Part shown: positions 11,534 through 22,869 of the stretch, in pieces
Layout of the letters: every line of letters starts with the position of its first letter
How positions within the stretch are numbered: position 1 is the stretch's first letter
Assembly: GCA_032718475.1 (NCBI GenBank)
Contig: JAUCBJ010007111.1
Location: 1 to 55,172, forward strand
Reading direction: 5' to 3'
Origin: Nemertoderma westbladi
Lineage: Eukaryota > Xenacoelomorpha > Nemertodermatida > Nemertodermatidae
Length of the DNA stretch: 55,172 nucleotides
Made by a program: the position numbers and the translations under genes
Notes under the pieces: generated by a model
Told to the model about the DNA's origin: nothing
The model's database searches: none
Seen by the model: only the letters and a program-made list of their open reading frames with translations

Positions 11534-11698
11534 TTAATTCTGATTACGTTTAGAACATTTTCCATATTTTCATTTTATTTTAGAACAAATTCTTACAATT
11601 TTTCTATATTTCTCCCTGTGCTTCATTATAATTATTGCAATTATTATCATACTAACCGCGAATCCTGCACTGCAACTATACATTTATTTTGCAAAAGA

Positions 11699-13463
11699 CG
11701 TGCTGCGCGAAGGCCCCCACTAATTTGAATTTTTTTGATTTACTAGCTCAGAAACACGGGCTTTGCAACAAAATTTTAATTCACATTTTCTCTAAGTTGA
11801 TGTTTCTCTACAACTTTCAAATTCATCATTTTCGCATAGGACCAATAGTTTTCTTAAATAGCGAAATTTATTACCTTTTTAATTATAACTATATTAGTTA
11901 TAAATAAATAAATAAATTATTGCATACTGGTTTGATTTCAGGGCGATATGTGTCTCCATGCGAAGTTTCAGCATCATACGTTTTGTTGTACTCGAGTTAG
12001 AAGAAACAAATATCATACAAACAGACAGACTGACTCTACAACTTTGTTTGTAATTTTAAAAAATTTTTAATTAAAGCCGTTTTTCTCAGTTTTTCAAAAA
12101 AATTATTTTTTTGCACGTTTGTTGGAACTACTTTTGAACCGCTGGATGGATTTTAATTCTGTTTTCGGCATCTTGTAGCCAAACATTCAAGCTTTAATAT
12201 GAATTACCAAAATTTTGATATTTGACGTTGATACAAAGTTATAAGCTTTTTTGTCAGTAAAAAACGAAAAATTGCATCTTTGAGACTTGATGACGTCATA
12301 TATTTGTACCCAGAGTGAAAAAAAAAATGTTGGTAATTAAAATAACAGTCCATGAAATTATAAAACTAATGTAAAAGGAATTTACGAAATTCGTTTAAAA
12401 ATACAGTAGTAGTAGTGAATTATATTTTTAACTGGTTTATAATACATTATGCTAATTTAAGACGGCTCATTAACATCTAATTATCATAATTAGGTGAAAA
12501 GTTTTTTTTTTAATTTAGTGTTTTGTTATTAAAATGAGCCATAAAATGTTGCCAGGAGTAGAGCCATTCAAAAGTTACATGTGATGCAAGTTAGGACACA
12601 CAAAGTACACTTCAAGGTGTGATGTCCCCCCTTAAAGCTGCAGCGAAAAAATGTAGATAATTTCCTAGGTTACATAGGGGGTGGGGGGATAAAATAATAA
12701 TATTATTTTTAAGAACATTAATTTTACTACTTTGCAAAAATTCAATTAAAAAATAACCAGACAAATATATTGCGGAATAAACTATTTCAGATATAAGCCT
12801 ACAACAGCCATGAGTATTTATGTCATTATATCTTCTGTTACCTGAGATAGTAAGTAATACAACATTTATAGTATAGAGTCAATAGGAATTGAAATACAGG
12901 CAGTGTGGTTGGAGTTATGTCTGGGTTGCTATAGCAATACTACTGGCTGCCTATTACAGTACAATTCCCCTCTGGTAAGGCTACACCAATATCTTCCAGC
13001 CAGCTAACAGCTCTACACCCCCGCAGAGACTATGTTGACCAATAATGGGAAGGATTAAATTTGTACTCAATAATTGTGCCGCTTTAATTACGTTTAGATC
13101 AATTAAAGACACATTTATTAAAGCAAATCACTTGAACTAATTAAAGACTATAATAGAATGGGGTATGTGGATTACATCTGTATAATTTTTAAGTATAATC
13201 ATTTAAATCTTATACTAGAAAATAATTAATTTCCTTTAACAGGCAGGTTGAAATTGATGTTTTTACCCTAATCAACTTAATTAACTAATTAACTGCTATT
13301 ATCTTAGCTTCTCGAAGGCCACGCGAAAATTCAACTTGATGCTGAACTAAATGTGTACCAAGTTTAGTTAAATTTCATTAACATTTGGCTGAGTTATTAA
13401 CGTTTAAATATGGACACAACAGAACGACAGAACAACACGTTCGTGGGGCCTTCGCGCAGCACG
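11699..13463. mobile_element. Non-autonomous DNA element with 21-bp terminal inverted repeats (putative)
   Basis: CGTGCTGCGCGAAGGCCCC at 11699 is mirrored by GGGGCCTTCGCGCAGCACG ending at 13463; the arms differ by a single extra C on the left. The 1.77-kb interior is AT-rich, has no coding frame, and contains ACAGACAGACTGACTCTAC and stretches typical of decayed non-autonomous elements. No target duplication is evident (left GCAAAAGA, right AGGCCCAG). The family is not recognised. The short frames inside are noise. Confidence 0.6.
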
Positions 13464-13929
13464 AGGCCCAGTTATGAGATACAAATTAAAATTGAGCGAC
13501 TGTATCACAAAATCAGGTTTTGAGAAATTTACCCACACCACCAATCAATCAAAGAAAGGGGGACAGTACGTGTTCACCCATTTTAATCTCCGCACCCCCC
13601 CCCCCCCCCCTTCCCAACCACCAATACATAACCGCGACATCTACCACCAACGGAAGGGTAGCACAAACTTATTTCCAATCGCACGTTCAATATGCAAAGC
13701 CAGGTGGTATATAGGAATATAATCAACGCCGTACTCGTCTTAATTATTATAAGCGTCGTTGCGCTCGTCCTGTTTTGTATTTAAATATATTTCCTAAACG
13801 GAGACTGATAGTCAGATAATTAATTTACTACCATAGTTTCAACCATCACTTCATCACTTTATACACTGCTGTTGTAATCCTGTATTGCAATTTCAATCAT
13901 AATATACTGTTATACATTCTGTGCTATTA
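13464..13929. other. Noncoding; C16 tract
   Basis: A run of 16 C lies at 13595-13610. The two overlapping short frames here (13474-13722) translate through the C run as poly-Pro and are not supported as genes. Confidence 0.5.
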
Positions 13930-13934
13930 TCATT

Positions 13935-15305
13935 GGAACATTAACATCGAGAAACACAAACTCTGTTATTTTCACGACGGCCTTCGATGGAATGAACACG
14001 TTCACGAGAAACATCAGGCTGCCAGAAACTGTTTTAAATTATGGCGCAATATTGGGTCCCCTAAGCAGTGGAATATCTATTATGAATACTTGCGTACTAA
14101 AGCGCAATTTAAACGTGCACTACGTACGTGTAAGAAAAATGAAAATACTGTAAGGAACGATAAAATGGCCGATGCTTTACTCAGTGATTCTAATGGTAGT
14201 AAAAATTTCTGGAACCAAGTACGTAAACATTGTGTAGACAAAGCTCCATTACCGAATGGAGTGGGTAGAGCAGATGGATCGAAAATATTGGTGAGGTGTG
14301 GAAATCGCATTTCCAGAATATTATTAATTGAGTTAAACGATGATTCTGAAATGTCTAATGTGCAGTTTAAATTAGGAAAAAATAGTTCATTTATCAAAGA
14401 TTATAAACCTGTGATCAGTAATGAAGTATTTGATGTCCTACATAAGTTAGATACAGATAAAGCCATCGGTCCAGATGGATTATCTAGTGAACATTTTATC
14501 TTTGGATGTGGTGTCAATTTACTTAATGTGCTCGCTGTGTTATTTAACTCTATTTTTGTTCATGGTTATTTGCCGAAACTCATGATTGACTCTTTTATTA
14601 TACCTATAGTAAAGGACAGGACAGAAGATCTCACTAGTAAAGACAATTATAGGGACATTGCAATTGCAACATGTTTTAGTAAAATTAATTGAACTCATAA
14701 TACTTGGCCGATGCGTAGACTGTCTAGATACAACTCATAACCAATTCGGCTTTAAACCGAAATCGGGAACCGAGTTATGTGTCTTCACACTCAAAGAAAT
14801 TATAAGCTATTATCTTAGTAAAAACTCGAATTTATATATATGTATGTTAGATGCATCAAAAGCTTTTGATCGGATAAATCACGGGATTTTGTTACGCAAA
14901 CTAATTGATCGTGGTATAGGGAACAAGCAATGCGAATTAATTGGGACAGTGTATTTTCTTCTGAATTCAAGTAACTAATGGTACAAAACAGGGCGGAATT
15001 GTATCTCCTATTTTCTACAATATTTATGTAAATGAACTAAGTGTTATGCTTACTGATTCAGATGTTGGTTGCTTATTTGGTGATGTTAGGGTTAACCATG
15101 TATTATATGCTGATGTTGGTTGCTTATTTGGTGATGTTAGGGTTAACCATGTATTATACGCTGATGATTTGTGTCTTTTATCTAATTCTATTCATGGTCT
15201 CCAAAAATTAATTGATGTTGCCGTTCTTTTTGCAAATTTAAATTCTATGATTTTTAATAAAAAGAAAACTAAATGTATTTCATTTCGAGATCCAGTTTGG
15301 TTAAT
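13935..15305 (+). pseudogene. Reverse transcriptase fragment of the non-LTR element
   Basis: The linker before the RT is readable (GLRWNEHVHEKHQAARNCF, LRTKAQFKRALRTCKKNE, KNFWNQVRKHC). RT blocks follow: DTDKAIGPDGLSSEHF, HGYLPKLM, KDNYRDIAIA, NQFGFKPKSGTELC, MLDASKAFDRINHGILL, TKQGGIVSPIFYNIYVNELS and HVLYADDLCLL (YADD active site). Frameshifts occur near 14690 and 14975, and a segment between the KAFD and KQGG motifs is shortened. A 51-bp tandem duplication immediately precedes the YADD motif. The protein would be a cytoplasmic/nuclear ribonucleoprotein polymerase in a live element; this copy is dead. Confidence 0.8.
15061..15162 (+). repeat. 51-bp tandem duplication just before the YADD motif
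   Basis: GATGTTGGTTGCTTATTTGG and the following bases to TATATGCT are repeated once, head to tail and in frame, with one change (TATATGCT versus TATACGCT). The result is DVGCLFGDVRVNHVLYA twice in a row. Confidence 0.95.
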
Positions 15306-15332
15306 AATTTTGCTTCTGTCAGTTTATATGGT

Positions 15333-16467
15333 ACTACTACTAGGATCGGCATGCTGCATTGCAGCTGCATTTTTAAGAATGCTGTGCCGGCTTGTCAACA
15401 AAATTGCACCGCCACAACTCCCTATCACCCATGACATTTGCTAGATCATCCGCATCTTTAAGGCCAGTGTCCATTAAGATGCGTCTCAAGAAAGTCATGG
15501 GCTGTCCACCATGCTTATTCACTCCATGAGGCTGCCAAAGTACAAGATTATGCACTGTCCAGAAAGCAATGTGACTGTGCAGAAAGCAATGTCCTGCAAA
15601 GCGGAGGCGATTTTGTTCTAGTGTCAAGCTTGGGGGAACCAATGAGACACCTCCAATGTTATATAGTGTCTGGTTGGAGATGTGTGCATTGTACTTGACA
15701 CAATGAACCCGGCGTAGCATTCTTGTGAATGTGCCATCCAGAGATTTGGTGTCCTCAGCAGTTAGAGCCCAGCATGGACTCCCGTAGAGGAGTACTGGAA
15801 CTACTGCTGCTCTAAATAATCGGACCTTAAGTTTCCGATTAATTCTCGGTGACTTCCAAATCCTGGAAAGCCTATTCAAGGCTGCCCATGCCTTTCCCTT
15901 ACGTATTCGAAGGTCCTCGCCTGACTTCCGGATCCATGATCCCAGGTAACAGGAAGTCGTCCACATGCTCAAGCATACCATCCTTTGAGCTTATGCTCAT
16001 CCGATCAGAGACTTGCTGAGGACTTTCAAAGTTAACTGTCAGAATTTTGGTCTTTCTGGAGTTAATAAAAAGACCAACACTAGAAGCAGCATGTTCTAAT
16101 GAGCTGAGGAGCCGTTGGGCTCCCTCTAATGATTCTGATAGTACTCCTAAGTCATCAGCAAAGTCTAGATCAGTTAGGTACTTGGCAGGATTTCCTCGAC
16201 TTCTGGAGCCAGTAGGTAGAGTTATCATCACCCCATCATCATTATGATGATCTAAGGACATGCGTAGAACATAGTCGACCACAATAATGAACAAGAATGG
16301 TGCAAGTGTGTCTCCCTGGAGGACGCCCCATAACACTTCAAATGGTTCTGTGTCACCGTCAACAGTAGACACAAATGTTGTCGAACCATCGTATACTGAT
16401 CTGATTGCTGCAATAATTTCATCAGGAATCCCATATAATGAAAGTATGCTGAACATACGTGAGCGAG
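15333..16467 (-). mobile_element. RTE family 1, 5'-truncated copy with perfect 12-bp target duplication
   Basis: The copy matches the main family 1 copy (20160-22595) from the RT region to the (TAG)n tail, which here reads ACTACTACTAGGATCGGC on the plus strand. It is truncated within the KAFDS/YGIP block. It retains GVLQGDTLAPFLF and DFADDLGVL (RT catalytic block) and the family C-terminus (NRLRFAGHCF, HNLVLWQPHGV). A small indel near 15950 shifts the frame, and a short local duplication of CAGAAAGCAATG near 15560 disrupts the C-terminus. The flanking duplication is AGTTTATATGGT. Confidence 0.92.
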
Positions 16468-16860
16468 AGTTTATATGGTGAACAAATATCAATAGTTGAT
16501 AAATTTAAATACTTAGGGCATATTTTACATTCAAGTACTGATGATGATTTGATTTCGATATTAGGCGACAGACTCAACTTTTATATGCTAGGGCAAATAC
16601 TTTAATTCGAACATTCAGCTGTGCGTCACTTCCAGTTAAGGTTATTCTGTTTAGGGCCTTTGGCACTTTATCTAACCAAAACAATAAACTAAATAGAACA
16701 TGTTACAGTTTTATTTTCGGGAGTAATCAGCTGTTATTTAGGTCGATTTTCCTTTAGAGGCGGAAGAATCTCGATTGCGTCGAATGTCTCCCCTTTATGC
16801 AACAGCAACAGGCCCTTAAGCAACATGTTGCGGTGTACTGAACACGAACAGTCGTGAGTT

Positions 16861-17480
16861 GAATAATAAATTATTGCTTTAATACCTGCGTAATATGATA
16901 AATATAATTTGTTATTGTAAATGCGTTAAACAAGCGTAATATTAATTGATATTATTGATGAATATTAACATTGTCTACTGAGACTAATGGCAAAAAACAC
17001 GGGTTTATAATATAAGATACAGAAGGTAAATTAGATAAATTATGATTATAACAATAAAAAACACAAATAAATAAAATCTTTAATAATTTAATAATCTCAC
17101 TTTTATTTATGGTTAACCGAATACTGACGGAACATTCTCCGTAGGATTTCATCGGACAAAAATATTTCGATATTTTTAAAATATAACCTCAGCTGTCTAT
17201 AGAGAGCTATACGGATTGGTTAGCTACCCCCAGTGGGTAGTACTGCTTGGCTCTATTAAAGAATAAGTTAAACAATTTAACGACATTATTTAATATTCTA
17301 ATAAACATTGGAAATAAACTGCAGTCAGTCACCGCACTGTATTAATCGGCCCGGCCTTTATGTAAGTAAATAAACATAATTATAAGAATAACTAAACCAC
17401 AACCAACAGAGAACGTTTCCGATACCAACTGCCACCGGTTTACTTACACCCCCCCCCCCCCCCCCCCCCCGGCATTGCAT
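16861..17480. other. AT-rich intergenic DNA, C22 tract; no gene seen
   Basis: No coding signal is seen. A 22-base C run (17449-17470) lies 11 bp outside the ALDH7A1 stop codon, reading as poly-G on the gene's strand. There is no poly(A) stretch of the kind left by retroposition. Confidence 0.6.
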
Positions 17481-17485
17481 TTATT
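17480..17485 (-). terminator. Candidate polyadenylation signal overlapping the ALDH7A1 stop codon
   Basis: On the minus strand AATAAA spans 17485-17480 and its TAA is the stop codon of the gene (17483-17481). If used, cleavage would fall in or near the poly-G tract and the mRNA would have almost no 3' UTR. Use of this hexamer is inferred. Confidence 0.45.
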
Positions 17486-19145
17486 GGAATTTGATTCCCT
17501 GGGCCAACGGCAGTTCTCTGCTGTAGTTGATGGTGCAGGTTGAGCGTCGCATGTACTGCTTCCACGCGTCGCTGCCACTCTCTCGCCCCCCGCCCGTCTC
17601 CTTCTCGCCCCCGAACGCGCCCCCAATCTCCGCCCCACTAGTCGGAATGTTCACGTTCACGATGCCGCAGTCCGACCCTAGAGGGCCCAGCCACTGGTAG
17701 ACCCGGGATACGTCCTTAGTGAATACGGAACTGGTTAGACCCTGGGTGACCTCGTTGTTCATCGCGATCGCGTCTGTTAAGTCGTCGCATTTCAGGACGT
17801 AAAGAATCGGCGCGAATGTCTCGCGGTGCACAATGGGGGCGTCGTGCGGGATATCCGTGATTATCGTAGGTTCCACGAAGTTCCCCGGCCGTTCTAGAAC
17901 CCGACCGCCGTAGGCGACGGTGCCCCCGGACGCCCGGATCTCGGAGACGGCCTCCCGGAACTCCCGGACGGCGGCCTCCGTGTGCAGCGGCCCGTACAGG
18001 ACGCCGTCCTCCAACGGGTCGCCGATCGGCACCTGGGCGTACGCGTCGACGAGCCGCGAGAGCACCGAGTCGTAGACCGCAGAGTGGACGATGAGTCGTC
18101 GGGTCGTGGTGCACCGCTGGCCGGCGGTGCCCACCGCCGCGAACAGCGTCGACTGCACCACCATATCGGTGTCGGCGTCCTCGCAGACAACGATCGCGTT
18201 GTTACCCCCGAGTTCTAGAATACTGCGACCGAAGCGGCGTTGCACTGCCAGACCGACGTCGCGGCCCACCTGGGTGCTCCCGGTGAAGGAGACCAGCGGG
18301 AGGCGGGGGTCGCCGCTCATCGCGCGTCCCACCGCGCTGGGACTACAGACCAGCGCGGCGAGGGCCCCCGGGAACCCGTTCCGGACGACGACCTCGGCCA
18401 CGATGGTGGTTATAGCGACGGCGATTAGAGGCGCGGTAGACGCGGGTTTCCAGACCGCGGTGTCGCCGCAGACCAACGCGATCGCGAGATTCCAGCCGTA
18501 CACCGCCGCCGGGAAGTTGAACGCAGTGATTACGCCGACAACCCCCAGCGGGTTCCACAGCTCCATGAGCGCGTGTCCGGGTCTCTCGCTGGGGAATACG
18601 TTACCGGAGAACGTCCGAGAGAGACCCACTGCGTAGTCGCAAATGTCTATAATCTCCTGGATCTCTCCCTCCCCCTCGGCGACTATTTTCCCCATCTCGA
18701 GACTCAGTAGTTTACCCAGTAGGAGTCGTTTCTCCCGCAGAGCGTCGCCAACCTGCCGGATTACGTCCCCGCGTTTCGGCGCCGGCGTTTCGCACCAGGA
18801 CCTCCAAGCCAGTTTTGAGGCGTCGACGACGGCGTTGTAGTCGTCCACCGTGCCGGTGTGGACCCGCGCTATTGGGCGGTTGGTCGTCGGCGAAGTCGAC
18901 GCGATCGTCGGACCGGATCCCCGCCATGTCCCGTCGAAAACTCCGGGGTTCTCCTCCCGTAGTCCCAACTCGGATAGCCAACGGTAGGCGGGTTCCTTGA
19001 TTAGAAGGCCCGCGTCACCGCTGCGTTTATTGTCATACAGACTTAGACGTCGTATGGCCGCCCTCCGTAGCGGATTGATCGCGCCCGCAGAAATCCCCCC
19101 ACCATAGTGACGTCTCGATATCGGTATCAATATTCTTTGGTACAT
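17481..19145 (-). CDS. ALDH7A1: Alpha-aminoadipic semialdehyde dehydrogenase (antiquitin, ALDH7A1), intronless
   Basis: A 554-codon uninterrupted ORF encodes a complete ALDH7-family protein, close to the usual length of 510-540 plus a leader. Key residues are visible: Asn210 in AFNFP, Lys233 in [12 protein letters not shown] (287-294) for NAD binding, general base Glu311 in ELGGNNA, nucleophile Cys345 in GQRCTTT, and a C-terminus ending [10 protein letters not shown] as in animal antiquitins. Residues 1-40 are Arg-rich with almost no acidic residues, consistent with a mitochondrial presequence. The enzyme oxidises aminoadipic semialdehyde in lysine breakdown and detoxifies other aldehydes. 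The gene is strikingly GC- and CpG-rich compared with its flanks and has no introns, although animal ALDH7A1 genes normally have many. It may be an old retrogene, or the lineage may have lost introns. No poly(A) or target duplication is seen. Confidence 0.95.
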   Translation of the reverse strand: MYQRILIPISRRHYGGGISAGAINPLRRAAIRRLSLYDNKRSGDAGLLIKEPAYRWLSELGLREENPGVFDGTWRGSGPTIASTSPTTNRPIARVHTGTVDDYNAVVDASKLAWRSWCETPAPKRGDVIRQVGDALREKRLLLGKLLSLEMGKIVAEGEGEIQEIIDICDYAVGLSRTFSGNVFPSERPGHALMELWNPLGVVGVITAFNFPAAVYGWNLAIALVCGDTAVWKPASTAPLIAVAITTIVAEVVVRNGFPGALAALVCSPSAVGRAMSGDPRLPLVSFTGSTQVGRDVGLAVQRRFGRSILELGGNNAIVVCEDADTDMVVQSTLFAAVGTAGQRCTTTRRLIVHSAVYDSVLSRLVDAYAQVPIGDPLEDGVLYGPLHTEAAVREFREAVSEIRASGGTVAYGGRVLERPGNFVEPTIITDIPHDAPIVHRETFAPILYVLKCDDLTDAIAMNNEVTQGLTSSVFTKDVSRVYQWLGPLGSDCGIVNVNIPTSGAEIGGAFGGEKETGGGRESGSDAWKQYMRRSTCTINYSRELPLAQGIKFQ

Positions 19146-20159
19146 AGTTAGATGGTCAGATAGCAGGATAGTAGGCCTACTGTATACCAGTATACTGTAC
19201 TGCTGTACCGTAGTCAGGTAGTACCGTAGCTCTCAGGTCTGCAGGTTGTCTAGGCCTTTTACGATTTTCGATAACGGTACCGTTTAGTTGCTGCGTTTCC
19301 AGTTTCGTAGGTTTGAGGTAGTCCAGTCAGCTATAGCAGCATGGTTAAACCTGTAAACCCAACTCAACTCTGCAACTGCTGCCAAGCCTCAAAGTCTTGA
19401 GTATAGTATAGTTAATCAGGCGTATTCACCCAAATTACTACCGGTTCTGTGTGAGGATTATCTTTCAATTTGGGCAACACCTTGCTGCCTTGCAGTTCGC
19501 GTATCAGTCAGCGCTGCAGTGACTTATTGTAAGGCCAATTAATTTTCCCTCCACCTGTAGTTTGTTCCAGATATAACCAATAAGGAATCAGCATACATGG
19601 TACCTATAGGAACCATACCAGCATATCAGCATGCAGTAGTTATTGGACTATGTTGGACCCGTCGGACTATTGGACATAGTAGCTGGAATACCCAGTCACA
19701 GGAAGGTTGCGTGCGTCGTCTCATACCTAATGGCGTCATACCTGGGACTTCGAACAGCACGTGAACAACTAAGATGACTGGTTAACTTCCGCTAGTCTGG
19801 GACTTCGAACAGCACATGAACAACTAAACTGAACTGTTATTGCAGTAGAAGTACTGTAAGTACTACTACAGTAAGACGTTTACAGTATGAAGTCTACTGC
19901 TCTAGCCTCTAGCTCCTTGACCTTTTAGTACGCACCCACGTACATTATGCAGCTCACTGTGTACAGTTTGTGATGGAAATATGATAATTCTGTAATTTGA
20001 ATCAACCGCCAAAAATATATCAATTCACTGCGCCTTATCATCTATCCAATTGAAATCTACTATTAACATAATAGGTATAAGTGTATAATTGTTATGATTA
20101 TAATGTTCTATACTTTACTGGGATAGAAGTTAATTCAAATCACCCGATCCCACCCCATT
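19146..20159. other. Region upstream of ALDH7A1; no gene seen
   Basis: It is rich in GTACCGTA/TAGGCCTA words and contains the left set of inverted subrepeats (see 19747-19834). I cannot point to a promoter: no clear TATA or initiator stands out upstream of 19145. Confidence 0.45.
19747..19834 (+). repeat. Left inverted subrepeats (two copies of about 48 bp)
   Basis: CTGGGACTTCGAACAGCACG, then TGAACAACTAA, occurs twice with a GACTGGTTAACT linker. The same unit occurs three times in inverse orientation at 22630-22782, so the pair flanks the RTE copy and about 2.8 kb of DNA. Confidence 0.85.
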
Positions 20160-22610
20160 TTATCTCTGGAAATGGATTGTTTTCGGCTGGAACCCAGTTC
20201 AAGAAGCGAACTGGAAAGCTATGGACTCATAATGGACCCAGTGGTCACAAGTCCCAGATAGACCATATTCTGTTTCGTAGGAAGTACAGGAGCTCTATAC
20301 AAGACTGTAATGCATTTACACTTCGACCCTTCTCCAGTGATCACCGCCTTATTGCGGCCAAGGTAAGACTTAGTCTGCGTGCTAGCAGAACAACAAAATC
20401 TGCCTTGCCGCGGCATGACTGGTCCTCTCTGTTGCAACAGCCAAGTGTGAGATCCAGCTTCACAGTACAGCTGAGCAACAGGTATGAGGTTCTTGCCTCT
20501 GAGGCGGCAGATCACTGTGAGGGCTATACTGCCTTCACAGAAGCAGTTAAGTTAGCAGCTGCAGAAACAGTTCCTGTATACCCACAGGAAAAGGGCCCCC
20601 TGGACTGACAACAAAATCCAGAAGTGCCGAAATGACCTGTATAAGGCGCAGAAAGAGTCCCTACTCAAACAGACTACAGTGGCCAAGAATGCAGTTAAGG
20701 CTGCATCTAGGTCCCTGAACAGGCAGTACTCTGTTAATCTACAGGAGCTAATAAACCAACAAGTTGATGCCATCAATGATGCCGACGACAGCAGGCAATC
20801 ATCCCAGGCATGGAAATCGATCAACTTGCTTACTGGGCGGAAAAGCCAACCAACCACCAAGGTTAAGGCTGAATCACCAGCCGATCGCCTCAATGGTTGG
20901 AAGGCCCACTTTGAAAAGCTCCTCAATAATGACAGGGTATTGCCTGATAACTTTATAGAAGTAAAAGTGTCTGAGTCTGTACTCCCAGATATTCCCATTG
21001 GCGATATCTCCTTTGCAGAAGTGAAGGCTGCTGCAAAGAGCATTAAGACCAATCGTGCCAGTGGAGTAGATGGTGTTCCCCATGAGGTCTTTAAAATACC
21101 TGAGTGTTTAAAGCTCATCTATCCCATCATAGTAGACATGTACCGAACAACAAGAGTCCCACAAGAAATGAAAACAAATAAGTTGGTGCCAGTTCCCAAG
21201 AAGGGCAACCTAACACTCTATGGTTCTTTTCGGGGAATCTCATTGATCTCGATTGCTGCAAAGCTATACAATAGAATTCTATTAAATCGCATCAGGGATC
21301 CCATTGAGAGACTGCTCCGTGGAAATCAGAATGGGTTCCGTAAAGGTCGTGGGACCATGGAACCCATTTTGGCACTTAGAAGGATAATTGAAGAGTTATC
21401 AAAAAAGGAAGACAGGCATCTGGCTGTTATATTTGTTGACTTCTTCAAGGCCTTTGATTCAGTCTCCCGCTCACGTATGTTCAGCATACTTTCATTATAT
21501 GGGATTCCTGATAAAATTATTGCAGCAATCAGATCAGTATACGATGGTTCGACAACATTTGTGTCTACTGTTGATGGTGACACAGAACCATTTGAAGTGT
21601 TATGGGGCGTCCTCCAGGGAGACACACTTGCACCATTCTTGTTCATAATTGTGGTTGACTATGTTCTACGCATGTCCTTAGATCATCATAATGATGATGG
21701 GGTGATGATAACTCCACCTACTGGCTCCAGAAGTCGAGGAAATCCTGCCAAGTACCTAACTGATCTAGACTTTGCTGATGACTTAGGAGTACTCTCAGAA
21801 TCACTAGAGGGAGCCCAACGGCTCCTCAGCTCATTAGAACATGCTGCTTCTAGTGTTGGTCTTTTTATTAACTCCAGAAAGACCAAAATTTTGACAGTTA
21901 ACTTTGAAAGTTCTCAGCAAGTCTCTGATCGGATGAGCATAAGCTCAAAGGATGGTATGCTTGAGCATGTGGACGACTTCTGTTACCTGGGATCATGGAT
22001 CCGGAAGTCAGGTGAGGACCTTCGAATACGTAAGGGAAAGGCATAGGCAGCCTTGAATAGGCTTTCCAGGATTTGGAAGTCACCGAGAATTAATCGGAAA
22101 CTTAAGGTCCGATTATTTAGAGCAGCAGTAGTTCCAGTACTCCTCTATGGGAGTCCATGCTGGGCTCTAACTGCTGAGGATACCAAATCTCTGGATGGCA
22201 CATTCACAAGAATGCTACGCCGGGTTCATTGTGTCAAGTACAATGCACACATCTCCAACCAGACACTATATAACATTGGAGGTGTCTCATTGGTTCCCCC
22301 AAGCTTGACACTAGAACAAAATCGCCTCCGCTTTGCAGGACATTGCTTTCGCCGTGAGGACCAGCCAGTGCATAATCTTGTACTTTGGCAGCCTCATGGA
22401 GTGAATAAGCATGGTGGACAGCCCATGACTTTCTTTAGACGCATCTTAAAGGACACTGGTCTTGAAGATGCGGATGATCTAGCAAATGTCATGGGTGATA
22501 GGGAGTTGTGGCGGCGCAATTTTGTCGACAGGCCGGCACAGCATTCTTAAAAATGCAGCTGCAATACAGCATGCCGATACTAGTAGTAGTAGTACCCCCC
22601 CCCCCCCCCT
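20160..22610 (+). mobile_element. RTE family 1, longest copy (5'-truncated in the endonuclease)
   Basis: The element starts within the endonuclease domain (GNGLFSAGTQFKKR) and ends after a roughly 45-bp 3' UTR in TACTAGTAGTAGTAGTA, immediately followed by 15 C. It is the best reference copy here for the other family 1 fragments at 15333, 22870, 31991, 47763 and 51860. The left border is set by loss of similarity; no convincing target duplication was found. Confidence 0.88.
20163..22550 (+). pseudogene. RTE family 1 polyprotein: endonuclease end, reverse transcriptase, C-terminal domain
   Basis: The endonuclease remnant shows KLWTHNGPSGHKSQIDHILF and SSDHRLIAAKVRLSLR. A frameshift near 20595 leads into the frame that carries the linker and RT: RASGVDGVPHEVFK, QNGFRKGRGTMEPI, IFVDFFKAFDSVSR, GVLQGDTLAPFLF and DFADDLGVL. 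One stop, TAG at 22044-22046, replaces the TGG that the copy at 15333 has at this place (GKAWAALNR). The same frame then continues to 22550 with the RTE C-terminal domain (RLRFAGHCFRREDQP, MTFFRRILKDTGLED). So the copy is dead through one indel and one nonsense change, but otherwise well preserved. RTE elements integrate by target-primed reverse transcription and often mobilise short non-autonomous partners. Confidence 0.88.
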
Positions 22611-22629
22611 CCCCGCCTCAATTTTCAAT

Positions 22630-22782
22630 TTTGCTCGAAGTCCCAGACTAGTTAACCAGTCATCTTAGTTGTTCACGTGCTGCTCGAAGTCCCAGACTAG
22701 TTAACCAGTCAGCTGAGTTGTTCACGTGCTGCTCGATGTCCCAGACTAGGAAACCAGCCAGTTTAGTTGCTCACGTGCGAGC
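22630..22782 (-). repeat. Right inverted subrepeats (three copies of about 48 bp)
   Basis: Three tandem copies of a unit with CGAAGTCCCAGACTAG, TTAACCAGTC and TTGTTCACGTGCTG are the inverse of the two copies at 19747-19834. The copies differ at a few positions (for example CATCTTAG versus CAGCTGAG). Confidence 0.85.
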
Positions 22783-22869
22783 CACCCTTTCTAGTACAAA
22801 TTACATGTCTTTCAATCATTTGAATTTCCCGCGCTATGGAGCAGGGTTGCACCTTTTAGGGACTTGTCC

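Larger units (their letters stand above)
13930..16860 (+). mobile_element. Decayed non-LTR retrotransposon (clade not assigned), interrupted by an RTE copy
   Basis: The coding remnant runs from about 13930 to about 15305 and resumes at about 16480 after a nested insertion. The interruption at 15333-16467 is flanked by a 12-bp duplication AGTTTATATGGT (15321-15332 and 16468-16479). The right part contains the post-RT block FKYLGHILHSSTDDD, then degenerates by 16860. The 5' end is lost or unrecognisable. Relatives are common in fish and invertebrates, but I did not fix the clade. Confidence 0.75.

Noticed and set aside
17716-19000. Multiple long frames on both strands over ALDH7A1
   Set aside because: High GC leaves other frames open; the Arg-rich or Pro-rich translations are shadows of the real gene.
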